Shown piece by piece: positions 53,501 through 62,767 of a DNA stretch of 64,000 nucleotides (positions are counted from its first letter, which is position 1; every line of letters begins with the position of its first letter). Made by a program: the position numbers and the translations under genes. Where the stretch lies: contig JAUWBH010000007.1 in NCBI GenBank assembly GCA_030605085.1, positions 1 through 64,000 of the forward strand, written 5' to 3'. The stretch is from Promethearchaeota archaeon. GTDB taxonomy: Archaea; Asgardarchaeota; Lokiarchaeia; Sigynarchaeales; SOKP01. The notes beneath the pieces were generated by a model, which made no database searches, had not been told where the DNA came from, and worked only from the letters and a program-made list of their open reading frames with translations.

Positions 53501-54526
53501 CTATATTTGAAACATCGTTATCTTTAATATCCCATAAAACATATAATAACTTATTAATATTGCTGCTTCCCATCTTTTGAGCGTATTGTCTGACCATAGG
53601 AAATAGTATAATAATCCCACTGCGATAAGAAGCATAGGTATATCGAAATATAGTATTACTAAGGGAACGCTAAATTCTGCTATTATGGAACCTGCGGCGG
53701 TTCCTAAAAGAATGTCACATATATTTGAACCTAATATATTGCCTACAGCAATTCCCTCGTCTTTTCTCTTCAATGCGATTAAATTAGCTATTAATTCTGG
53801 TATGCTCGTAGCAAATCCTACTATAAAAATGCCGATTATAATTCCTGGAATGTGTAATTCCCTTGCCAACTCGATTGCGGTTAAAATCGTGATTTCAGCT
53901 CCTACTATTAGGATTATAAGACCAACTGCGAATAAACTGATACACTTTTTGTAAGAAAGTGGATCTACATCTTTCTTATCTTCTAAAAGATAATCTAATC
54001 CATCTCTTTTAGCAATGAACTTTTTGATCTCATCTTCGGCTTTTTGCCGCTTTTTTTCACTTTTTATAGCTATCAACAAATATATAATGTATGCAATAAT
54101 CATAAAAACAGATTCTATGCGGGTTATCACCCCGTCGAGGGCACAGAAAAAAAAAATAATTATTGAGATAAACATCATCAGGCCTTCTCTCCTTAATTCC
54201 CATCTACTCACGAAAATTGCTTGACTCATTCCCAAAATGCCTAAAATAAGGGTAACTTGAGTGAAATAAGAGCCAATTATGTTACCAATTACAATCCCAT
54301 CTACATTTTCGGTTACACCCGCTAATTTGTCCACACCACCTATTATACTTACTGCAATTTCCGGAAGGCTTGTACCAATTGCGAGAACTGTTAAACCCAC
54401 TAAAAATTGACTAACTCCAAGTCGTTTGGCTATACTTTCTAAGCCTATCACGGTTAATTTGGCTCCATAAAACAAAGCAACAAACCCTATTAAAAGAAAA
54501 AAAAGAATAAAAACAATCATCATCAT
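53501..54526 (-). CDS. CaCA-family Na+/Ca2+-type antiporter, copy B
   Basis: 341 residues, nearly identical to copy A. Alpha repeat 1 is unchanged (GTSLPEIAVSIIGG). In repeat 2 the sequence is VGFATSIPELIANLIALK and GNILGSNICD, where copy A has MPELTADLTALK and GDILGS; the Asp-to-Asn and Thr-to-Ile changes fall in the ion-binding repeat and may alter cation choice. Homology to copy A extends ~55 bases upstream of the start codons and ~90 bases past the stops. Confidence 0.88.
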   Translation of the reverse strand: MMMIVFILFFLLIGFVALFYGAKLTVIGLESIAKRLGVSQFLVGLTVLAIGTSLPEIAVSIIGGVDKLAGVTENVDGIVIGNIIGSYFTQVTLILGILGMSQAIFVSRWELRREGLMMFISIIIFFFCALDGVITRIESVFMIIAYIIYLLIAIKSEKKRQKAEDEIKKFIAKRDGLDYLLEDKKDVDPLSYKKCISLFAVGLIILIVGAEITILTAIELARELHIPGIIIGIFIVGFATSIPELIANLIALKRKDEGIAVGNILGSNICDILLGTAAGSIIAEFSVPLVILYFDIPMLLIAVGLLYYFLWSDNTLKRWEAAILISYYMFYGILKITMFQI

Positions 54527-54603
54527 ATCTTCTTACTTCTAGAATAGTGAATATTTTTAAAGATTTACAAAACGAAAATATCCCATTTCTACATTTAAGA
54601 AAA

Positions 54604-55095
54604 AATTGTAAATAAAATAATTTTTTTTTTTAAGAATTATAAAGAATTTAAGAGTAGAATAAAAAAATAGCTTATTTAACCATTGTCATTAAAAATCTAA
54701 GAAATAGACTGGTATCTGCAAAGTATTTATTGCCATAGATAAGTCTACCCTCTAAATCTTTATTAAATATAAGTGCGGGGATATTATTTAGAATAATTTT
54801 CTAATTAAAAGTTATAAGAAGCCTTTAATTTTAAAACAATAAATAGTTTAACGATTGAATTTTCTTTAAATTAAATAGTAAACAATTCTCAATTATATTA
54901 TTATAAATTAAAAGAAAACTTCAATTATATCGTTATGAAATAAAAAAAATGCCTGTTAAAAGGTGATATAAGATTACAACTATAAATGAAGAAATATATT
55001 TGAGAAAGTTAACCACAAGGAAGTTTATGCGAAATCAAATCTCCTTGAAAAATGAATAAATATCCAAGTTTGTCCAAATTTTTTATAAATAGTCA
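54604..55095. other. Gene-poor stretch with a small coding remnant
   Basis: AT-rich. On the minus strand 54672-54803 is an open fragment, NNIPALIFNKDLEGRLIYGN then KYFADTSLFLRFLMTMVK, ending in TAA. It resembles part of a PAS-type domain (F-x-K-D-L-E-G-R-x-x-x-x-N-K) but has no start and no neighbours, so it is a remnant. The rest shows no gene. Confidence 0.4.
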
Positions 55096-56052
55096 CTACA
55101 GTAAGATAAATAATAATAGATATGAACCAAAATAGATTGAAATAAAAAGAACCCCTGCCTTTTTATCCATCTTTCCTCTTAAAGAAACCACCATTATTAC
55201 TACGATAGAAGCACAAATAACATAAAGAATAGTGGGAATTGCTAGTTCAGCTGAAACTGCTTGTGGAAAAATTAGTGACCCTATTGCTATAGATATCGTC
55301 GTATCTACTAAGCAACTACCAATTATATCCCCAATTGCGATTTCACGTTGCTTTTTCTTTAGAGCGTTTATATCTACCGCCAATTCTGGTAGAGAAGTTC
55401 CGATACTAAGTATAAAGAAACTGATGATGTATTCGTGAATATTCAATGCGGTTGAAAGTATTAGTATCGATTGTATGATAATATACGAACTAATAGCTAC
55501 TCCAATAAAAGCGAAAATTGCTATTGTAGCATGATATTTTTTACTTTTAAAATTTTCTGTTAAATTCATTGTATTTACACGCTCTGCAACCTTGTCCTTA
55601 GTTACAAAATATATTAATGTTGCAAAAAGCCCATAACTCGCCATCAGAAATATAGCATCAAGACGCGTAAAATATCCTTTCTCAACAACGAGGAATATCA
55701 TAAAAAGCGATACTATTAAACAAGCACCTATTATAATGAATTCCTTCTTGTCAACCTTGAACGTGCCGCAAATAATAGGCAAGAGCCCAAAAACTAAAGT
55801 CAATTGAGTTAAATCTGAACCTACAGAATCACCTACATTTATATCTCCATGCCCCATAGAGCATGCGATAATTGAGTTAAAGATCTCAGGAATATCAGTG
55901 CCTATTGATACGAATGTGATTCCAATTATTAGGGGTGATATACCCAAACCAGAAGCGAGAATAGCAGTATGTTTTACGGCTACACTACTGGTATAGGCTA
56001 TAAGCAGTATGCCACCAATGAGCATCAATATAGCTAATCCAATGTCAAACAT
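55096..56052 (-). CDS. CaCA-family antiporter, divergent paralogue
   Basis: 318 residues. Alpha repeats are present but differ from the two copies next door: FVSIGTDIPEIFNSIIAC with GDSVGSDLTQ, and LSIGTSLPELAVDINALKK with GDIIGSCLVD. The change of the usual GTS to GTD in the first repeat suggests a different ion preference. It has about ten membrane helices and no long charged central loop. Third member of an antiporter cluster, but not part of the recent duplication. Confidence 0.82.
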   Translation of the reverse strand: MFDIGLAILMLIGGILLIAYTSSVAVKHTAILASGLGISPLIIGITFVSIGTDIPEIFNSIIACSMGHGDINVGDSVGSDLTQLTLVFGLLPIICGTFKVDKKEFIIIGACLIVSLFMIFLVVEKGYFTRLDAIFLMASYGLFATLIYFVTKDKVAERVNTMNLTENFKSKKYHATIAIFAFIGVAISSYIIIQSILILSTALNIHEYIISFFILSIGTSLPELAVDINALKKKQREIAIGDIIGSCLVDTTISIAIGSLIFPQAVSAELAIPTILYVICASIVVIMVVSLRGKMDKKAGVLFISIYFGSYLLLFILL

Positions 56053-56273
56053 CTATTTAAGAATAATCATATGAATAAAGTTCAATTTAATCAAAATAGT
56101 AATTTTTACATTATTTATAAAGTTGTACATTTTTGGTACAAAAGAAGTGCAGAAAATGGTCAATTAAAAGCCAGATTAACACCAATTATTGGATGATATT
56201 TGGAAATTTAGAAATCAAAGACTAATTTATCTTAAAAGTAAATCCCGATTTTTCACTCCTTAATTCTTAAAAA

Positions 56274-57782
56274 TTAGGTGATGGAAGTGTATATCGTTTC
56301 TCCAGTAGTCTTATCTATCTTTAGATGCCTAAACTTTGCACTTTCTCGAATGATTTCTTCCGTATTCATTATAGTAATAATAACATCTTCGGGAAACAAA
56401 TATCTTGCGAGATGAATTATCATATCTTTAGATTCAATGCAATTAAGTAATTTTAAACTCTCACAAGAATACAATAATTCGCTTATCAAATCGTAATTAG
56501 TCTCCTCCGAAAATTCAAGAATTTCTAAATTTCTATAAATTTTAGAAATGATTTGATCTAAAAGGTCGTAATCATTTAAACTTTTAAGATTATTTCTCAT
56601 ATAATTAAAGAATAATACGTGATATGTAGCTTCGGAACTAATAAATCCATCTCGATATTGTTTTATTCCTTTAGAAGTGAGCCGATGTTCTATCTCATCA
56701 ATAATCGCATTAATTTTTTGAGGCTCAATTTTATGATAAACTCCTAAAGTATTGTAAATTTTTAATATAATTACTAACTGGGAAGTCTCTAAATCTTTCA
56801 AATAATTCGGTTCAAAGTATTTTTTATCTCCTTTAAGAAGCTCCTTAATTTGTCCCTCCGAAATTTCCTTAAGAAAATTTAACGACATGCAGGATTTAAA
56901 GAAATAATATATTTTGATAGTTGCTTCAACAATTGGAGCCTCAAACTCGTCAATATTTTCGTCGTACATGTTGAGTAAAAAGTACTTTATGTGTAATTCA
57001 TCATCTTCCGTTAATGGTATTGATAAATTTTTAGCTAAGTAAATTCCACAATAATAAAGATCCGGATTTTTTAGAGACACTAAGGGGATTGTATCTAACC
57101 ATTGGTCGCTGTTATTCTTTATATACTCTTTAATTTGGGAAAAATCAAAAAACTGTTGTATGTTAAAAAAATCTACGATTCTATAGATCATATAAATAAA
57201 TTGTAATTTAGCTAAAGGATCCTTAAAATCATCAGAACTTTCAATTTTATTTTTATTTTCTCTAAATTTCTGAATTATTTTTTCCTGAATTTTTAAGTAT
57301 TTTTGTAAACTTTTTTTTTTTTCTGGTGATTTTTCAAACAACCTCTTAAGATTACTTAACTCCATGATAAATTCCCAAGGAAGAATTCGTGCGGATCTTA
57401 AATTAGCCATTATCGACGAAACATTTGCATTTGAGAGGTAATCAAGAATTTTCCTTAAAAAGATTTCGTAGACCATCGGAACTATTTTTACATAAAATTC
57501 CATTATTGAAGATAACATTCCGAACCTTTTTTTTTGAAGTTCGTGAATTGGTACTAAAAAATCGTTCTCTATCTCTGTTTCTTCAAATCCTAGTTCAAGA
57601 AAACTATCCTTTAGATATATAAGGAGCTTTTCAAAACCTTCTTCTAGGCTCTCTCTCGCTAACGAATGTTCGCGCGTGAAAATAAATAATTTCTTCAAAA
57701 AATAATTATCAATATTTTCGTAAAATAAATTAATTTCACTAAGATATAAATCTAAAATGTTAAATAATCCTTGAAAAATCAT
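56274..57782 (-). CDS. Large helical protein, possibly alpha/alpha-toroid
   Basis: 502 residues, soluble and almost entirely helical. The first ~220 residues are charged helices; the second half has repeats of the type DLYYCGIYLAKNLSIPL and FEAPIVEATIKIYYFFKSC, then ATYHVLFFNYMRNNLK, which resemble the alpha/alpha-toroid of prenyltransferase/terpene-cyclase repeat proteins without any metal or catalytic motif. No family assigned. Upstream on the minus strand lies TTGTGGTAAAAAAG (57797-57810), preceded at ~25-30 bases by a TATA-like TTATTATAAAAATA. Confidence 0.5.
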   Translation of the reverse strand: MIFQGLFNILDLYLSEINLFYENIDNYFLKKLFIFTREHSLARESLEEGFEKLLIYLKDSFLELGFEETEIENDFLVPIHELQKKRFGMLSSIMEFYVKIVPMVYEIFLRKILDYLSNANVSSIMANLRSARILPWEFIMELSNLKRLFEKSPEKKKSLQKYLKIQEKIIQKFRENKNKIESSDDFKDPLAKLQFIYMIYRIVDFFNIQQFFDFSQIKEYIKNNSDQWLDTIPLVSLKNPDLYYCGIYLAKNLSIPLTEDDELHIKYFLLNMYDENIDEFEAPIVEATIKIYYFFKSCMSLNFLKEISEGQIKELLKGDKKYFEPNYLKDLETSQLVIILKIYNTLGVYHKIEPQKINAIIDEIEHRLTSKGIKQYRDGFISSEATYHVLFFNYMRNNLKSLNDYDLLDQIISKIYRNLEILEFSEETNYDLISELLYSCESLKLLNCIESKDMIIHLARYLFPEDVIITIMNTEEIIRESAKFRHLKIDKTTGETIYTSIT

Positions 57783-58065
57783 TTTATATGTTTAATCTTT
57801 TTTACCACAAAATTCTCTGTGTTTAATTTTCCGGACTTATTTTTATAATAAAATAGACTTATTTAATCTTTTTTATAAAATCTTTAAATTTATTATAAAA
57901 AAATTAATTAGTTTATTTGAAATTCTATGAATTCACATGTAAATTAAAGACTATTTCAAGCCAAAATTTTTTTTTTTTTTTAAAAAATTTTTTATATTAA
58001 AAATATCTCTCCTTTAGTATAAATAGAAGAAAATTTTCAAAACTAATATTAAAGTGTGAAAAATT
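57783..58065. promoter_or_regulatory. Divergent promoter region ahead of the ATPase operon
   Basis: AT-rich space between the helical protein gene and atpK. The minus-strand promoter has a TATA-like box near 57840-57855 and the TGTGGTAAAAAA motif. The plus strand has T-runs at 57968-57981 and a TTTATATTAAAAATATC box near 57990-58006, which could serve atpK at 58066. Confidence 0.4.
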
Positions 58066-58416
58066 ATGAAGCCGAAGTATAAATTTTATTTCTTAATAGC
58101 GTTATTCCAGATCTTTTTAGTTGGGGTTGTATTTTTTACTGTTAACGGAGTTATTTCTATTGTAAATGTTGCTGCACAAGGTAATCAAGTTTCTTCTGCG
58201 AATGTTGCTGCCTTAGCATTTGCTGCAGCAATTAGCGTTAGTACTGCAGTGTTAGGTAGCGCCTTTGCAATTAGAACGGTTGGGACGGCAGCTATCTCTT
58301 CCCTTACGGAACGCGAGGAAAGTTTTTTTAAGGCTTTTTTAGTTTGCGCCCTAGCAGAAGCTCTGGCGATTTACGGGTTAATAATTGCTATACTTTTATG
58401 GACTAAAATCCCATAA
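58066..58416 (+). CDS. atpK: A-type ATPase subunit K (proteolipid c-ring)
   Basis: 116 residues with three hydrophobic segments; the first is possibly an N-terminal signal-like helix (FLIALFQIFLVGVVFFTV). The ring hairpin has AALAFAAAISVSTAVLGSAF and the proton-carrying Glu in ALAEALAIYGLIIAILL. A charged loop LTEREESFFKAF joins the helices. Forms the membrane rotor of the ATP synthase. First gene of the operon, 131 bases before subunit C. Confidence 0.9.
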   Translation: MKPKYKFYFLIALFQIFLVGVVFFTVNGVISIVNVAAQGNQVSSANVAALAFAAAISVSTAVLGSAFAIRTVGTAAISSLTEREESFFKAFLVCALAEALAIYGLIIAILLWTKIP

Positions 58417-58547
58417 AATTTCCAAATTCTGGAATTTATTGTATTTAACGGCTAGAACAAAAAATAATTGGTGAATTTTTAACGAGTATTGTTATTCCAT
58501 CGTATACATATACATATATAAAAATAGGATTTCTAAAGCAATTAATT

Positions 58548-59531
58548 ATGGACGAAGACACCTTACAAAAGTTAAAAGAAATTAAAAAAATTAAAGCTTT
58601 CATGGAATATATAGCCCCATTTTACCCTAATTTAGATACTAAAGAGTTTACGATTGCTGAAATAGAGTTAGCCCTCTATTCTACTTATATTAAACTGATT
58701 GGAAAAATTATGGGATACTCACCTGTAAATATGAGACGCTTCTTAAGAAGTTATTTATTGAAATTTGAAATAATAAACATAAAACAAATTATTTTAGATA
58801 CTATAATTGGTAAAAGTCGGGAAGAAAAGATTAAAAACATTAATTTTTTGATTGAAGAATATTTAGAGAACACAGAATTCATCCAAGATTTACTTGAAAT
58901 TCCTTCTTTAGACGAAATTCAACTATATCTGAGACCTACTAAATACAACCAATCTGTTAGAGAAGGGCTCCTTTATTTTAGAAATAATAACGAAGCATTT
59001 GTCTTAGAGGCATTCTTGGATCAATTATACTATAAAAATTTGATAAAGGTGGGAAAGGGTTTTAGTAGAAAAGAAAGAGCTATTATAAACTTGTATATTA
59101 AAATTGTTTCGGAAATTTACAACTTAAACATGATATATCGAGGTATAAAAAATAAAATCGATAAAAAGTTATTAGCTCAATTTTTAGTTGATTATCATCT
59201 GTTCTTAGATAAAGAAAAAATTGAAAGTTTATTATCTCAAGAAAGTGTTGATAATTTCTTTTCCATCTTCGAAGAATATTTAAGTAATATTAAGGATATT
59301 AAAGATTTTTACAGAATGTTGGGGATTAATAGAGAGAATCTAATTTGGTCGCTACAGAGATTGTATGTTGATTACTATTTTAAAAAATATCAAATAAAAG
59401 TTGACGACATTGAATACTCAACGATTCTCAGAATATTAGAAGTTTTAATCCTTAAAGAAAACGAGATTAACTTTGAAATTATTCCAAAAGTAGTTAAAAT
59501 TCTTCACGAAAAGTTTGAAATTCTAAAATAG
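58548..59531 (+). CDS. atpC: A-type ATPase subunit C
   Basis: 327 residues, acidic and helical. The family segment EAFLDQLYYKNLIKV and a NLKYI-type motif IYNLNMIYRGIKNK are recognisable. Caps the c-ring and links it to the central stalk. A TATA-like TATACATATATAAAAATAGG at 58501-58525 suggests its own promoter in addition to read-through from atpK. Confidence 0.85.
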   Translation: MDEDTLQKLKEIKKIKAFMEYIAPFYPNLDTKEFTIAEIELALYSTYIKLIGKIMGYSPVNMRRFLRSYLLKFEIINIKQIILDTIIGKSREEKIKNINFLIEEYLENTEFIQDLLEIPSLDEIQLYLRPTKYNQSVREGLLYFRNNNEAFVLEAFLDQLYYKNLIKVGKGFSRKERAIINLYIKIVSEIYNLNMIYRGIKNKIDKKLLAQFLVDYHLFLDKEKIESLLSQESVDNFFSIFEEYLSNIKDIKDFYRMLGINRENLIWSLQRLYVDYYFKKYQIKVDDIEYSTILRILEVLILKENEINFEIIPKVVKILHEKFEILK

Positions 59532-59544
59532 GAGTGATGATATA

Positions 59545-59856
59545 ATGGATGTCTTTGATTGGATAAAAGATATAGAAGAAACTTATAAATTTTTAATGGA
59601 TAAAGCTAATTCCGAGAATATAGCGGAAATTCAAGAGTATCACGATCAACAAGAGAAAATTATGGAAGAAACACTTAAAGATAAAGAAGAACTTGTTGAT
59701 TATATTTTAAATGCCCTATCTGAAGATGTCAATTTTCAAGTAAAAAAATTTGAAGATCAATTTACGAGTGCGATTAAGAAGATTGAAAAAAACTTTCAAA
59801 AAAATAAAGTAAAATTATTAAAAAAAATTCAAAAACAGCTAGGACTTGAATTTTAA
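59545..59856 (+). CDS. A-type ATPase subunit H-like peripheral stalk protein
   Basis: 103-residue coiled coil (KIMEETLKDKEELVDYILN, KKFEDQFTSAIKKIEKN). Position between C and F and its composition match the archaeal peripheral stalk subunit H (or G), which pairs with subunit E. The stop overlaps the ATG of subunit F by one base. Sequence similarity alone is weak because these subunits diverge fast. Confidence 0.65.
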   Translation: MDVFDWIKDIEETYKFLMDKANSENIAEIQEYHDQQEKIMEETLKDKEELVDYILNALSEDVNFQVKKFEDQFTSAIKKIEKNFQKNKVKLLKKIQKQLGLEF

Positions 59857-60176
59857 TGCCTGATCAAGAAATCTTTATTATAGGAAATGATGAGATCTGT
59901 GAAATGTTTAGTTTATTAGGAATAGATGGAAAAATCATTGAAAAATCAGACGAGTTTTTACCAGAATTTCAAAATTTAATAAAAAAACCCTCAATAGGAA
60001 TGATTATTATAGCAATTACATTACCAGACAATATAGTGGATTTCTTGATTGATTTTAAATTAAATACTAGAAGACCATTTATATTTCATCTTCCCAATAT
60101 GTTTGAACCGAATATTGAACGGGAAGATATTTTTTTTAAAAAAATTTTTGAATCAATAAGTCAGATAATTTCTTAA
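59856..60176 (+). CDS. atpF: A-type ATPase subunit F
   Basis: 106 residues. CheY-like Rossmann fold of subunit F: EIFIIGNDEICEMFSLLGID, SIGMIIIAITLPDNI and a helix ending in FKKIFESISQII. Part of the central rotor stalk. The ATG overlaps the preceding stop codon. Confidence 0.85.
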   Translation: MPDQEIFIIGNDEICEMFSLLGIDGKIIEKSDEFLPEFQNLIKKPSIGMIIIAITLPDNIVDFLIDFKLNTRRPFIFHLPNMFEPNIEREDIFFKKIFESISQIIS

Positions 60177-60180
60177 GAAA

Positions 60181-60903
60181 ATGTCAGAAGAGAAATCTTT
60201 AAAGGAACAGATCGGCAATTTGGGATTATATTTAATTGGTAAAGCCAAAAAAGAAATTAAAAAAAATAGTCAACAGCTATTTTTTGAAAAAGCAAAAATT
60301 AAAAAAATCTTAGCTGAGCAAATCAACGAGAAATCTTTAAAAATTAAGAACCGTTTCACAGAAAGCTATATTAATTTTTTAAATGATGCATTATCTTCGA
60401 ACCTTTTAAGAGCAAAGCAATATTCTTTAGACTTGAAAAATAGGTTGCTTAAAGAATTTAGGAGTGATTTCTTCGATAATATTAAGAAAAGCATTAATAA
60501 GAATTATTCTAACTACATTAACTATTTATTAGAATCAATTAAAAAAAATAGTACCCTTATAACTAAACAGTCTGACATAGTTATAATTTTAAATTTTAAG
60601 GATTACGATTATTTTAAGCAAAACGCTAATAAAATCAAAAATCTGCTTAAAAACGAAGTGGTTATAAATAAAAGTAAGGAGGACTTTATTGGTGGTTTTA
60701 AAATATTACAAACAAATGGAAATATTACTTTCGATTATACTATCAATAATTTAATAAATAAAAATTCGTCTCTCATTCAATCGGAGTTTTTAAAAGTTAT
60801 TTCTGATTCTGAAATTAAAGATATTGGGCGTAAATTTGAAGAATTTATTCAAAAACAGAAGGTATCTATAGAAAGAGAACTAAAGGATTATGACAAAATC
60901 TAA
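60181..60903 (+). CDS. atpE: A-type ATPase subunit E
   Basis: 240 residues. A long N-terminal helix (AKKEIKKNSQQLFFEKAKIK) continues into a small C-terminal alpha/beta domain (IILNFKDYDYF, DFIGGFKILQTNGNITFDYT, which is the GG(v/f)-nG.I..d.T pattern of the family). Forms the peripheral stalk with the H-like protein. The last 14 bases overlap the start of subunit A. Confidence 0.85.
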   Translation: MSEEKSLKEQIGNLGLYLIGKAKKEIKKNSQQLFFEKAKIKKILAEQINEKSLKIKNRFTESYINFLNDALSSNLLRAKQYSLDLKNRLLKEFRSDFFDNIKKSINKNYSNYINYLLESIKKNSTLITKQSDIVIILNFKDYDYFKQNANKIKNLLKNEVVINKSKEDFIGGFKILQTNGNITFDYTINNLINKNSSLIQSEFLKVISDSEIKDIGRKFEEFIQKQKVSIERELKDYDKI

Positions 60904-62722
60904 TGAATCTGAATATGGTTACATTTCAGCTATAAATGGATCGTTGGTTGAAGTAAAAGGATTAGAGAATACAATACGACTTCACGATCTGATCAAAATC
61001 TCTAAATATAACATTTTAGGTGAAGTAATTCAAATTTATTCGGATTATATAGTTGCTCAATGCTATGAAAATCTTCATAATTTAAAATTACGTGAAAAAG
61101 TTATAAATCAGAAAGCTCCATTATCTATGGAGTTAGGACCTGGATTATTATCTAACATCTTTGATGGTATTCTTAGACCTTTAGAAGTTGCATTTAAAGA
61201 TTCTAAAAATGGAGGTTTTTTGGAAAGAGGTCTAGAATTGCCCTCTTTATCAAGAACTAAAAAATGGCATTTTAAACCTCTTAAAAAATTGAAAGAGAAT
61301 GTAGAGAGCGGAGATATAATTGGAACTATACAAGAAACACCGTTAATAGAACATAAAATTTTAGTCCCTCCTGGAATTTATGGAAAATTAACTTTTATTG
61401 CTGGAGAAGGAGATTATACGATTATTGAAGAGATTTATAAGTTAGAAAAGGATGGTAAAGAGAAATCGTTTATTATGCTACAAAAATGGCCAGTTACTAA
61501 GAGTAGACCTTATAAATATAAATTGCCCCCTCATGAACCATTAATTACGGGATTACGCGTAATTGACTTATTATTTCCTATTGCAAAAGGAGGCACTGTT
61601 GCTGTTCCAGGGGGTTTCGGAACCGGAAAAACAATTATACAACAATCCTTGGCTAAATGGTGTAATGCGGATATTATTGTTTTTGTAGATTGTGGTGAAA
61701 GGGGGAATGAAATTGCTGATATATTAGGGCAATTTGCCGAAATGCAAGATCCGAAAAGTGGACGACCCCTTTTAGAACGTACTGTAGTTATCGCAAACAC
61801 TTCAAATATGCCTGTTTCTGCACGGGAAGCCAGTATTTTTTCTGGTGTAACAATTGCAGAATATTTCAGAGATATGGGGTACGATGTAACACTTTTAGCC
61901 GATAGTACATCAAGATGGGCCGAATCTCTAAGAGAAATTTCTGGACTACTAGAAGAAATGCCCGCAGAAGAAGGTTATCCTGCTTATTTGCCATCAAAAT
62001 TATCTAGTTTCTACGAAAGGGCAGGAATTGTTGTAACTTTAGGGAGTGACTCTGAAGAAGAAAGATTAGGATCTTTAACAATAAGTGGTTCTATTTCTCC
62101 CCCAGCGGGAGATTTTAACGAACCAATTGTAGCTACCTCAAAACGTTTTGTTCAAGCATTTTGGGCTTTAGACGCTAACCTTGCGTACGCAAAACACTAT
62201 CCTGCAATAAATTGGAACGATTCTTATTCGAACTATCCTGAATATCTTTCGGAATGGTGGTTAAAAAAAGACATTGAGTGGCCTGAAATTGAAATTGATT
62301 GGCTTGAATGTAGAAATCAAATAAATGAGATTTTATCCATCGAAAACAATTTAAAAAGCATAACTCTGTTAATTGGAGAGGAAAATTTACCCGAAGAACA
62401 GCAGTTAACATTGTTTATTGCAAGGTTAATTCACGATGGATTCTTAATTCAAAACGCTTTTGATGATATTGATTGTTTTACAGATTATAAAAAGTTGATG
62501 GGGCAAATTAAATTAATTTTATTATTATATAAAGAGGGGAAAGATCTCTTAAAACAAGGAATTCTTGTTGAAGATATTAAGGACCTTACAGTAATACATG
62601 ACATTCTAAGAATCGGTAATTCAATCCCTAATGATGATTTTTTTAAAATTTTAGATATAAAAAAAAAATTAATAGAAGAAATACAATCTTTGAAATCGTT
62701 GTTTGGTGTTTTATTAAAATAA
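60890..62722 (+). CDS. atpA: A-type ATPase catalytic subunit A
   Basis: 610 residues. Walker A is GGFGTGKT (usual family form GPFGSGKT), so Pro is replaced by Gly and Ser by Thr. The catalytic Glu lies in DCGERGNEI, the DELSD-type Walker B is in VTLLADSTSRWAESLREISG, and the N-terminal insertion region (PLSMELGPGLLSNIFDGI, LERGLELPSL) is family-typical. No intein is inserted at the P-loop. Catalyses ATP synthesis or hydrolysis. Confidence 0.96.
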   Translation: MTKSNESEYGYISAINGSLVEVKGLENTIRLHDLIKISKYNILGEVIQIYSDYIVAQCYENLHNLKLREKVINQKAPLSMELGPGLLSNIFDGILRPLEVAFKDSKNGGFLERGLELPSLSRTKKWHFKPLKKLKENVESGDIIGTIQETPLIEHKILVPPGIYGKLTFIAGEGDYTIIEEIYKLEKDGKEKSFIMLQKWPVTKSRPYKYKLPPHEPLITGLRVIDLLFPIAKGGTVAVPGGFGTGKTIIQQSLAKWCNADIIVFVDCGERGNEIADILGQFAEMQDPKSGRPLLERTVVIANTSNMPVSAREASIFSGVTIAEYFRDMGYDVTLLADSTSRWAESLREISGLLEEMPAEEGYPAYLPSKLSSFYERAGIVVTLGSDSEEERLGSLTISGSISPPAGDFNEPIVATSKRFVQAFWALDANLAYAKHYPAINWNDSYSNYPEYLSEWWLKKDIEWPEIEIDWLECRNQINEILSIENNLKSITLLIGEENLPEEQQLTLFIARLIHDGFLIQNAFDDIDCFTDYKKLMGQIKLILLLYKEGKDLLKQGILVEDIKDLTVIHDILRIGNSIPNDDFFKILDIKKKLIEEIQSLKSLFGVLLK

Positions 62723-62767
62723 TTAAAATAATGATAATTATCTTGCCAAAAACGGGTGGTGGATTGA

